Source: Bacillota bacterium (GTDB lineage: Bacteria > Bacillota > Bacilli > Alicyclobacillales > Alicyclobacillaceae). From it: a stretch of DNA of 6,119 nt. Location: contig JAKAXI010000135.1 in assembly GCA_021816665.1 (NCBI GenBank), positions 1 to 6,119 on the forward strand, in the 5' to 3' direction. The notes under the pieces were generated by a model that saw only the letters and a list, made by a program, of their open reading frames with translations, did no database searches and was not told the DNA's origin. A program made the position numbers and the translations under genes. Every line of letters starts with the position of its first letter. The stretch's first letter is position 1. Below are positions 1 to 5,750 of this stretch, piece after piece.

Positions 1-636
1 GGTGCGTTTGCCCCTAGAGGGTGGCGCGAATCGGGCGAGGATGGCGTTCTGTTGTGGGTTGCCGATGACACCCTCACAGAGTACTCAGCCCGTGATGACG
101 ACGTTGCTGGTGGAGACTTAGGGTACAGGACGACCGCGACACTCATCTGGCGTTTTGCATCCGACCTGTTACAGGTGCTCGAGGAAGACGCCTTGGCCAC
201 AGCCACTGTGTTCATCAGCCAAAAGTGGCACGGGAGCGGAGCAGCAACTGATGAAGCCAACGGACTGTTAGCGAGTCTTGTACTCGCGCTGCGGTCCCAG
301 GCAACAAGCCTGCGACGTGATCGCGTTGTTGGATTTGGGGAACAAACTTTGGTACATGCTGTTCAGGCGATGACACAAAGCGGCAAACAGATGCTTGCAC
401 AGATGTCTGGTGACCTGGACGAGGCGACAAGCGATCGCGGTGAACTGAGTCAGACGCTGCAGGCGATGATGGAAGCCAATCTGAACGTGAGCGAAGCAGC
501 ACGTCTCCTCTTTGTGCACCGCAACACCCTCATTCACCGTCTCGACCGCATTCGCGAAGCGACGGGTCGCGACTTGCGGCGCTTCGATGATGCGGCCTCA
601 CTGCTAATGAGTCTCCTCGCAAAACGGGCAGAGTGA
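1..636 (+). CDS. CdaR/PucR-type transcriptional regulator, C-terminal part (5' end outside window)
   Basis: The reading frame is open from base 1 to the TGA at 634-636, giving 211 codons with no need for an internal start, so the 5' end lies upstream of the window. The last ~65 residues are a PucR/CdaR-type C-terminal helix-turn-helix: a leader helix (LSQTLQAMMEANLNVSEAAR), then LLFVHRNTLIHRLDRIREATG and a final hydrophobic helix. The segment VSEAARLLFVHRNTLIHRLDRI is the part that is diagnostic of the family. The preceding ~100 residues are variable and I cannot assign a domain to them. In this family the N-terminal part normally senses a ligand and the C-terminal helix-turn-helix binds DNA. 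The next gene, 120 bp downstream on the same strand, is a sugar-type ABC ATPase, so control of carbohydrate uptake is a reasonable but unproven role. The family assignment is firm; the ligand and targets are unknown. Confidence 0.88.
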   Translation, partial: GAFAPRGWRESGEDGVLLWVADDTLTEYSARDDDVAGGDLGYRTTATLIWRFASDLLQVLEEDALATATVFISQKWHGSGAATDEANGLLASLVLALRSQATSLRRDRVVGFGEQTLVHAVQAMTQSGKQMLAQMSGDLDEATSDRGELSQTLQAMMEANLNVSEAARLLFVHRNTLIHRLDRIREATGRDLRRFDDAASLLMSLLAKRAE

Positions 637-742
637 CCCCTGCTTGGTTGTGCACTGTGCCCTTCCCAGATGTCCAGGTCGGTGCACCTTGCCTATCGTC
701 TGAATCTGTACCATTCGTTATCCTTAAGGCAATCAAAGCTTC

Positions 743-748
743 AGGAGG
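743..748 (+). promoter_or_regulatory. Ribosome binding site of the ABC ATPase gene
   Basis: A perfect AGGAGG lies 8 nt before the ATG at 757. A TGA at 754-756, immediately upstream and in frame, rules out a longer protein and fixes the start. Confidence 0.9.
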
Positions 749-756
749 ACGATTGA

Positions 757-1902
757 ATGGCACGCGTTCAGTTAAACCACATTGTGAAAAGCTATACCGG
801 AAATGTACAAGTTGTAAAAGACTTCCATCTCGATATTGAAGACAAAGAGTTCGTTGTCTTCGTCGGTCCGTCCGGCTGCGGCAAGACGACGACACTCCGC
901 ATGATTGCCGGACTTGAAGACATCACTTCTGGCGATCTCTACATTGGCGAACGACGCGTGAACGACGTACCGCCAAAAGATCGCGACATCGCGATGGTGT
1001 TCCAGAACTATGCTCTCTATCCGCACATGTCTGTGTACCAGAACATGGCGTTTGGGCTCAAATTACGCAAGATGTCAAAGTCTGATATCGATACCCGCGT
1101 ACACGAAGCCGCCCGCATTCTGGACATCGAGCACCTCCTCGAGCGCAAACCGAAGGCGCTCTCCGGTGGACAACGCCAGCGCGTGGCGCTTGGTCGCGCA
1201 ATCGTGCGCGAGCCACAAGTGTTCTTGATGGACGAACCGCTGTCCAACCTCGATGCTAAACTGCGCGTGCAGATGCGCGCCGAGATCCGCAAACTCCATC
1301 AGCGTATCCAGACAACGATGATCTACGTCACGCACGACCAGGTAGAAGCTATGACGATGGGAGACCGCATTGTTGTGATGAATGACGGGATCATCCAGCA
1401 GTGTGATACGCCGGACCGCGTTTACAACCACCCGGCTAACCTGTTCGTCGCCGGTTTTATCGGGTCACCCGCGATGAACTTCATTCAAGGTGAAGTCCGC
1501 GAGGAAGGTTCGAACCTGTATTTCATCGCTCAAGGTGTCAAGCTGCTCGTCCCAGAAGGTCGTCATAAGCGGATGCTGACTGGCGGCATAAGCTCGCGCA
1601 AAGTCGTGCTTGGTGTGCGCCCAGAGGACATGCACAACGATGACATCATGAAGGCAACTTACCCCGACGCGCTCGTCACGGCACAAGTCGAAGTTGTAGA
1701 GCACATGGGCTCCGAGATCTACCTGCACGTTTCCGTCGCCGGTAGCACCATCATTGGCCGTGTGAACCCGCGCTTCACGTACACACCTGGCGATTCTGTG
1801 GAACTCGCGTTTGATATGAACCGCGTCCACTTCTTCGACGAAGACACTGGCGTGGCGATTGCTGCCGCTGAGCACGAAGCTGCCACACCAGTGAACGCCT
1901 GA
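757..1902 (+). CDS. ugpC: Carbohydrate ABC importer ATP-binding subunit, UgpC/MsmX type
   Basis: This 381-residue protein has the full length and layout of CUT1-family sugar importer ATPases (UgpC, MalK, MsmX). Visible motifs are Walker A GPSGCGKT (37-44), Q-loop Gln83 in VFQNYALYPHM, signature LSGGQRQR (135-142), Walker B VFLMDEP (155-161), D-loop SNLD (163-166) and switch His193 in YVTHDQVEAMTMGDR. The C-terminal TOBE-type regulatory domain begins around residue 240 and includes LGVRPED (285-291). All catalytic residues are intact, so it should hydrolyse ATP at the inner face of the membrane to drive uptake of sugars, oligosaccharides or glycerol-3-phosphate. The usual permease and binding-protein genes are absent on both sides and a terminator follows at once. 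That fits a shared ATPase serving several importers, as MsmX does in Bacillus subtilis. The symbol follows common naming of this subfamily; the actual substrate cannot be read from the sequence. Confidence 0.95.
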   Translation: MARVQLNHIVKSYTGNVQVVKDFHLDIEDKEFVVFVGPSGCGKTTTLRMIAGLEDITSGDLYIGERRVNDVPPKDRDIAMVFQNYALYPHMSVYQNMAFGLKLRKMSKSDIDTRVHEAARILDIEHLLERKPKALSGGQRQRVALGRAIVREPQVFLMDEPLSNLDAKLRVQMRAEIRKLHQRIQTTMIYVTHDQVEAMTMGDRIVVMNDGIIQQCDTPDRVYNHPANLFVAGFIGSPAMNFIQGEVREEGSNLYFIAQGVKLLVPEGRHKRMLTGGISSRKVVLGVRPEDMHNDDIMKATYPDALVTAQVEVVEHMGSEIYLHVSVAGSTIIGRVNPRFTYTPGDSVELAFDMNRVHFFDEDTGVAIAAAEHEAATPVNA

Positions 1903-1906
1903 CACG

Positions 1907-1961
1907 CTTAGCGGGGCTTGACCGCTGGTTCGAGGGCGAGACCCTCGGAAAGTTCGAAACC
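1907..1961 (+). other. Structured 3' trailer of the ATPase transcript
   Basis: Two hairpins can be drawn between the ATPase stop and the terminator. The first pairs AGCGG (1910-1914) with CCGCT (1922-1926). The second has GAGGG (1932-1936) pairing with CCCTC (1942-1946) around a 5-nt loop, or alternatively GGTTCGA (1927-1933) pairing with TCGAAACC (1954-1961) with one bulged A. The word CTTAGCGG at 1907-1914 recurs as the start of the terminator loop and 3' arm (1993-2000), so the upstream copy could in principle compete for the terminator's 5' arm. I see no known riboswitch or sRNA family here. Confidence 0.35.
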
Positions 1962-1983
1962 CTAGGAGACAAAAGCCTGCATG

Positions 1984-2010
1984 AAACGAGCCCTTAGCGG
2001 CTCGTTTTTT
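1984..2010 (+). terminator. Intrinsic terminator after the ABC ATPase gene
   Basis: A perfect 9-bp stem, AAACGAGCC (1984-1992) with GGCTCGTTT (1999-2007), closes a 6-nt loop and runs into six T residues (2005-2010). It lies about 80 nt after the ATPase stop and should end that transcript, separating it from the decayed locus downstream. Confidence 0.9.
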
Positions 2011-2076
2011 GTATCTCTCAAACACCTCCGTAACAAACAGCGCACTCCCTGCGGCGAGCTGTTTGATTCGACCAGC

Positions 2077-2203
2077 AGGAGGTAACAGACAACGAAAGAG
2101 ACACACAAGACCGCACGCGAAGCGGCCGATGAGCTGTTTGACCGCTATGCAGACGACGTCTACCGATTTTGCCCTGTACGCAGTCGGAAACCACACAGAG
2201 GCC
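2077..2203 (+). pseudogene. N-terminal remnant of an ECF sigma factor gene
   Basis: A perfect AGGAGG (2077-2082) precedes an open stretch at 2092-2169 that reads TKETHKTAREAADELFDRY then ADDVYRF. A change of one frame at the TTTT run (2167-2170) then continues it as ALYAVGNHTEA to 2203. ADELFDRYADDVYRF followed by a loop with GN and EA is the pattern of sigma-70 region 2.1-2.2 in ECF (extracytoplasmic function) sigma factors, where the chain would normally go on as EDLxQ. Here it stops at HTEA and turns into an unrelated Asp-box protein. No ATG, GTG or TTG lies in frame at a proper distance from the ribosome binding site (codons there read CAG ACA ACG), so the start codon seems lost. Region 2.4, the linker and all of region 4 are missing, so no functional sigma factor is made. 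The family call rests on about 37 residues. Confidence 0.65.
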
Positions 2204-2832
2204 CTCCAATCGCCGAGGTTCGCGTGGATTGACTCGAACACCGGGTTTGGGGCGATGTCCGCTTCCAGTGGCATGGCGCCGACGAACGCTGTACCGCTGT
2301 ATGTCACAAACGACGGAGGCAAAAGTGGCTACCTGCGCCCATCTTCCCGCCCAGCGCCGTCGACCTCAAGAACACGTACATGACCGTAACCCAGCCCGTA
2401 TTCTCTGGCCAAACCGGTACACTGACGATCCTATCGAACGATTACAACGCCACAACGGCGAAGAACACGCTGACGTCTTATCAGACCACGGATGGGGGTC
2501 AACATTGGCAAGCAGTCGGTCAGGTTCAGGTGGGGCCGGGTCCAATTCTGGTATCGTTCGTCAGTCCGTCCACGGGTTGGTACCTCGACAGGAACAGTGG
2601 TCGCCTCATGGAGACGACTGATGGGGGAAAGTCTTGGCAGACAGTGCAGGCGAGCGGCCTGTTCGGGCTGTATTCGCAAAGCGGGTAATCGGTGTCACTG
2701 CACATGCTGACATCAACGAGCGGCGTAGCGGTGGTCACGAACACAAATACTCAGTCCAGTCAACAGTTTGCGTCGAAAATGTATAAGACGAACGATGGCG
2801 GGAAGTCATGGCAGACGGTGTCACTTGGGTAA
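2204..2832 (+). pseudogene. Degraded Asp-box (BNR/YCF48-like) repeat protein, C-terminal part
   Basis: Joining three open stretches gives a protein tail of about 210 residues with four Asp-box motifs of the form (S/T)xDGGxxW. They are TNDGGKS+W (2306-2328, split by a frame change), TTDGGQHW (2485-2508), TTDGGKSW (2614-2637) and TNDGGKSW (2788-2811). They are spaced about 100-180 bp apart, as expected for blades of a beta-propeller of the BNR/sialidase-like type. Lesions are a missing base around 2324-2328 (GGCAAAAGTGG, where AGT or AGC followed by TGG is expected) and an in-frame TAA at 2686-2688, after which the same frame resumes with SVSLHMLTSTSGVAVV and ends naturally at TAA 2830-2832. 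No signal peptide or own start is visible because the 5' end is fused to the sigma-factor remnant. Such proteins are usually exported or anchored and their function is often unknown. The piece 2380-2688 stays open but has no convincing ribosome binding site. Confidence 0.75.
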
Positions 2833-2839
2833 GGTGTTT

Positions 2840-2873
2840 GCGCCCCCCAGCGACGATTGCGGAGGGCGCTTTT
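2840..2873 (+). terminator. Probable intrinsic terminator after the decayed locus
   Basis: GCGCCC (2840-2845) pairs with GGGCGC (2864-2869), extended inward past one C-A mismatch by CC (2847-2848) with GG (2861-2862). The 3' arm is followed by TTTT (2870-2873). It sits 8 nt after the terminal stop of the Asp-box pseudogene, the expected place for its old terminator. The T-run is short, so efficiency is uncertain. Confidence 0.6.
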
Positions 2874-2884
2874 CAATGAAGGGT

Positions 2885-3001
2885 GACGCTGGCGTCGCTA
2901 CCTTCTGTTCTCCGCCTATCCCGACACTCCGCGGGCGGAAAAAATGTCGCTAAATCAGATTTTCATCGCCGTTAGCGACATTTTCGACCTCCTCGCAGCC
3001 G
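2885..3001. repeat. 117-bp palindromic repeat unit, copy A
   Basis: This unit matches the one at 3029-3145 with five substitutions over 117 positions and no gaps. It starts with a short palindrome (GACGC TG GCGTC, 2885-2896), flanked by GAAGG (2879-2883) and CCTTC (2901-2905) that can close it into a longer hairpin. Its core is a perfect 13-bp inverted repeat, AAAATGTCGCTAA (2941-2953) with TTAGCGACATTTT (2972-2984), around an 18-nt loop. It ends with CTCCTCGCAGCCG. No reading frame in it looks coding. The hairpin with A- and T-rich flanks resembles REP-like or MITE-like intergenic elements and could also work as a weak terminator on either strand. Confidence 0.9.
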
Positions 3002-3028
3002 AAATCCCTCGTCCCGAGGTCCGATAGC

Positions 3029-3145
3029 GACGCTGGCGTCGCTACCTTCTGTTTTTCGCCGATCCCGACACTCCGCGGGCGGAAAAAATGTCGCTAAATC
3101 GGATTTTCATCGCCATTAGCGACATTTTCGACCTCCTCGCAGCCG
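3029..3145. repeat. 117-bp palindromic repeat unit, copy B
   Basis: Second copy, 144 bp downstream of the first in the same orientation, separated by 27 bp that hold a small hairpin (CCTCG tcc CGAGG, 3007-3019). Its leading palindrome is longer than in copy A: TAGCGACGC (3025-3033), TG, GCGTCGCTA (3036-3044), a 9-bp perfect inverted repeat. The core inverted repeat is again perfect: AAAATGTCGCTAA (3085-3097) with TTAGCGACATTTT (3116-3128). Both arms are conserved while differences fall in the loop (an A/G change and a G/A change) and in the stretch around 3052-3061, so the pairing potential is preserved. Confidence 0.9.
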
Positions 3146-3377
3146 CTTCACTCACCCGCCAATCCAACACTGACACGCGTGTCGCTCGGCGGTAGAGGCC
3201 ATGTAATCGCCGCACCCTACTGCAGGCGTAAGCTAGTCGCCCGGTCCGTTGACACTTCTGTCGCTGCCAATTGTTTCTTCCCGTTCAAAGCTTCCTCACA
3301 TACCCACCCCCTTACTACGCCTGACTTCCTTCAACACTTCTCCATGAATTCGTCACCAGTCTTTCAAGGATGATCGC
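3146..3377. other. Gene-free upstream region with a 12-bp palindrome
   Basis: No convincing coding region is present on either strand. The one clear element is the perfect palindrome GACACGCGTGTC at 3172-3183, a possible protein-binding site. A TTGACA sits at 3249-3254 but has no acceptable -10 box 16-18 nt later. From about 3280 to 3360 the plus strand is pyrimidine-rich. Confidence 0.4.
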
Positions 3378-3383
3378 TATACT
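3378..3383 (+). promoter_or_regulatory. Candidate -10 box of the GT87 gene promoter
   Basis: TATACT matches the sigma-A -10 consensus at five of six positions. No good -35 box is seen 16-18 nt upstream and there is no TG extension. Transcription would start near 3390, giving a leader of about 36 nt to the GTG at 3426 but only about 15 nt to the ATG at 3405. Confidence 0.35.
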
Positions 3384-3404
3384 TTTTCGTGAGTTTGACT
3401 TACG

Positions 3405-4793
3405 ATGTGGCCGAGGGGGAGACTGGTGGGACATGTAGGAACAGAAACACCCCATAACCGGACGATTAAGGGACAGAGGCCAAACAGGGCGTTGCGCCTG
3501 AGTATGCTCGTCGTTGGTTTTATTTTGCTTTACACAATTGTCTTAGAGTGGCGTGGTCTGGCACGTATGCACTTTTTGCAATACGACTACGCATTTTTCT
3601 ACTACGCCTTTGACCAAGTGTTGAACCATCACAGCTCGTTCGCCTCACTCTACAACCTGCGGGTTCAGACCATATGGCTTAAAGAACTGCACTACCCTTT
3701 GAACCCGTACAACCAATATGTCTACCCGCCACAGTTCGCGGTACTCTTCGCTCCACTAGGTGGGCTTTCATTTCACCAGTCCGCGTTAGTTTGGATGCTC
3801 ATCTCAATAGCTGCCTATTTTTTGGCGGTGTTCTACCTTGTGCGAATGCTGTGGGGAAAAGTTAGGCGCATCCACCTTATCGCTCTGTTCATAGTCGCAG
3901 CAGCTATGACACCGTTCGAAATTGACGCGGCAGTCGCCAACATCAACAGTGTCTTGTTCTTTCTGGTTGTCTACGGATTCTATCAACTCTACTACCGTAA
4001 ACGTCCACGTGTGGCAGGGATTTTGTTCGGACTTGCAGTGCTGATGAAAGTGACGCCTGTAGAGATTCTTTTGATCCCGGTGATCCGCAAACAGTGGCGC
4101 GTGGTCATCTGGACGGCCATCTGCATAATGGCGGGAACGCTTGTCACGACCTTCATCATTGGCTTCGGTCCGATTTGGCAATACGTGTTGCACTTTAGTG
4201 CGTTTGGACAGACCAGCATGAAAAACGGACCGGCCCCTTACAACCAGTCCATCGTCGGAGTCGTCGGGATGTTCCAGCAGAACGGGTGGTTGTTCGGAGG
4301 CAAGCTCGTGCAGGACGTAATCTACCTGGTATTCGTTCTTTGGGTGTTGCGAACGCTTTTGGTCCGCATCCGCCGGATGCCAACAGCGGACTGGCGGCTC
4401 GATATGAGCCTCGCCATTCTGATCCCGCTGCTGTTTTCCCCACTCGATGAGCAGATGCACATGCTCTTCGTCATCCCGTCTTTGATGCTGTTTGTCCACT
4501 TCATCACGGACGTTGAGCACACGTCGTTTCGCACCGGACCGCAGGTAAATCGCAAGCGCTTGGCCGTTGTCACGGTGCTCGGTGTTGGCATCTTGTCTTT
4601 GCCGGCGACGTTCGCGTTGAACATAATCACCGGTCGGTTCCCGTTTCTGGCGTGGATGCACGCACAAATGTTTTTTGTGCTTGTCCTCACATTCATCACG
4701 GTCGTGAGGCTCTACCGTCAAACGGCGTCGCTGCCGCGCATTGTCCCTGGCGTTTTCGGTTCAAACACAGTGTCACGCAGGGACGCTTTGTAA
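3405..4793 (+). CDS. GT87-family (DUF2029-type) integral membrane glycosyltransferase, putative
   Basis: A 462-residue polytopic membrane protein with about 9-11 hydrophobic helices, the first at roughly residues 33-47. It shows the pattern of GT87 (DUF2029) GT-C enzymes, the group of the mycobacterial mannosyltransferase PimE. An Asp in the first outside loop (Asp61 in LQYDYAFFYYAFDQ) is the likely catalytic base. It is followed by VYPPQFAVLFAPLG (106-119), GLAVLMKVTPVEILLIP (209-225), PYNQSIVGVV (278-287) and SPLDEQMHMLFVIPSLML (345-362). Such enzymes move a sugar from a polyprenyl-phosphate donor to a lipid or glycan on the outer membrane face; donor and acceptor here are unknown. Start choice is uncertain. 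ATG 3405 has no clear ribosome binding site, while GTG 3426 has AGGGGG at 3414-3419, 6 nt upstream, and would give 455 residues, still before the first helix. It stands alone, facing a convergent gene 25 bp after its stop. Confidence 0.85.
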   Translation: MWPRGRLVGHVGTETPHNRTIKGQRPNRALRLSMLVVGFILLYTIVLEWRGLARMHFLQYDYAFFYYAFDQVLNHHSSFASLYNLRVQTIWLKELHYPLNPYNQYVYPPQFAVLFAPLGGLSFHQSALVWMLISIAAYFLAVFYLVRMLWGKVRRIHLIALFIVAAAMTPFEIDAAVANINSVLFFLVVYGFYQLYYRKRPRVAGILFGLAVLMKVTPVEILLIPVIRKQWRVVIWTAICIMAGTLVTTFIIGFGPIWQYVLHFSAFGQTSMKNGPAPYNQSIVGVVGMFQQNGWLFGGKLVQDVIYLVFVLWVLRTLLVRIRRMPTADWRLDMSLAILIPLLFSPLDEQMHMLFVIPSLMLFVHFITDVEHTSFRTGPQVNRKRLAVVTVLGVGILSLPATFALNIITGRFPFLAWMHAQMFFVLVLTFITVVRLYRQTASLPRIVPGVFGSNTVSRRDAL

Positions 4794-4818
4794 CCGTGGA
4801 CTGCCTTTGGGTCTCCCT

Positions 4819-5619
4819 CTACGCAATGTTGATCGCTCGGGCCGCAAGGACTGCGACAACGGCGAGCGAGATGGAGGCCTGAGTCATCATCAGGACTTTC
4901 GCACGCTTCGACAGTACAAGCGTGTCCGTAGGGCTGAATGCGGTGCTTGTATTAAATGCTAGGAATAAATAATCGACGAAGGTAGGTTGCCAGTTTTTCG
5001 CACTGCGAGTCTGCATCGTGTTCTGTGGAAAGAGGAAATCAGACCCCTCCGGCCGATGATGGTGTCGTCGAGCCGGACCCCCTTGGTCGACTTCCCAGTA
5101 CCAGACAGAAAATACGAGAATGTTCGCCGACCAGAGCAAAATTGCATTGCGAAAGAGAGTTACAGCGGATTGGGCTGTGTTGTGGAATAAGGCGCCGATC
5201 AAAAACACTGTGCTGGTCATGAGGGCAAGCGTCATGAAGGCTGTAATGAGGAGTGCGATCCGCCGCGTCCAAACCTCACTTTCCTGGGCGGCTGTCGCAT
5301 AGAGGACGACCAATAGCGCCGCCGCGACAAACAAGACACTCCACCGCGGTCCCACCGTGAGATTCTCCGACAGAGCGGCGATGAGCGCGCCGACGAACAG
5401 CACTGCTAGCGTAAATGGCCAGCGCCGGACGCGCCTGGCCACATTCTCAAGTTCTATCAGTTCGTCGTGCAACTCATGTTCAACCGTCTCTACGAAGTTG
5501 TGTGATTGACTAACTGACTCGTCACCTAATTGAACTGATTGATGTTGCCCATTCACCCCGCCCGCTCGATCCCGCTGTTCTCCCGAACGGTTCGGCTTTG
5601 ATGGTGGCTTTTGCTCCAT
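4819..5619 (-). CDS. Conserved multi-pass membrane protein of unrecognised family
   Basis: This 266-residue protein has a charged, glutamine-rich N-terminal stretch of about 65 residues (probably cytoplasmic, with an acidic helix HELHDELIELENVARRV). Predicted membrane helices lie near 68-84, 92-110, 119-145, 155-176 and 241-263. Between the last two is a loop containing WYWEVDQGGPARR (173-185) and FLFPQ (195-199), then FVDYLFLAFNTSTAFSPTDT (214-233). That last segment, a hydrophobic helix followed by a Thr/Ser-rich turn just before the final helix, resembles the pore-loop layout of 2-TM ion channels, but I see no TVGYG selectivity signature. A channel or transporter role is therefore only a guess. 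The ATG at 5619 is preceded by AGAGGGG on the minus strand (plus 5629-5635), about 9 nt upstream. It ends 25 bp from the convergent GT87 gene with no obvious shared terminator. Confidence 0.85.
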   Translation of the reverse strand: MEQKPPSKPNRSGEQRDRAGGVNGQHQSVQLGDESVSQSHNFVETVEHELHDELIELENVARRVRRWPFTLAVLFVGALIAALSENLTVGPRWSVLFVAAALLVVLYATAAQESEVWTRRIALLITAFMTLALMTSTVFLIGALFHNTAQSAVTLFRNAILLWSANILVFSVWYWEVDQGGPARRHHHRPEGSDFLFPQNTMQTRSAKNWQPTFVDYLFLAFNTSTAFSPTDTLVLSKRAKVLMMTQASISLAVVAVLAARAINIA

Positions 5620-5661
5620 ATGTTAGGGCCCCTCTGTCCGCTCCGAGATCTAATCGGGCTC

Positions 5662-5690
5662 ATCCTAACCGAGGTTGAGCAGAGTTGCAA
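5662..5690 (-). promoter_or_regulatory. Candidate sigma-A promoter for the membrane protein gene
   Basis: On the minus strand TTGCAA (plus 5685-5690) and TAGGAT (plus 5662-5667) are separated by exactly 17 nt. Each box matches the consensus at four of six positions. It lies about 43-71 bp before the ATG at 5619 and downstream of the GGDEF gene's stop, which would let the membrane protein be transcribed on its own. Confidence 0.4.
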
Positions 5691-5750
5691 GTGTTTTGCA
5701 CAGCTTTGCCAGTGGTTTTCGGTATATGCCACTCTGATTCAGAGGGCTGT

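Noticed and set aside
633..839. 68-codon plus-strand reading frame overlapping both flanking genes
   Set aside because: It overlaps the start of the ABC ATPase in another frame, and its protein is not recognisable.
1921..1965. tRNA-like segment (GGTTCGA) after the ATPase
   Set aside because: There is no acceptor stem, anticodon arm or CCA-proximal pairing around it.
2029..2058. Possible autoregulated ECF promoter (CGTAAC followed by CGA) before the sigma remnant
   Set aside because: The -10-like triplet is 20 nt from the AAC, longer than the usual ~16-17, and the match is too short to support.
1465..2322. 285-codon minus-strand reading frame across the ATPase 3' end and terminator
   Set aside because: It is the antisense shadow of the well-supported ATPase gene and runs through its terminator; its composition shows no domain.
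2169..2621. 150-codon plus-strand reading frame in the decayed locus
   Set aside because: It is an off-frame reading of the Asp-box sequence; the Asp-box motifs are in the other two frames.
2885..3145. CRISPR-like array from the repeated units
   Set aside because: There are only two units of 117 bp with a 27-bp gap; length, number and internal palindromes do not fit CRISPR.
3179..3373. 64-codon plus-strand reading frame starting at GTG
   Set aside because: It begins inside a palindrome, has no ribosome binding site and encodes no recognisable or hydrophobic feature.
3804..4721. 305-codon minus-strand reading frame opposite the GT87 gene
   Set aside because: It is very rich in charged residues with no domain, the typical antisense shadow of a hydrophobic membrane protein gene.
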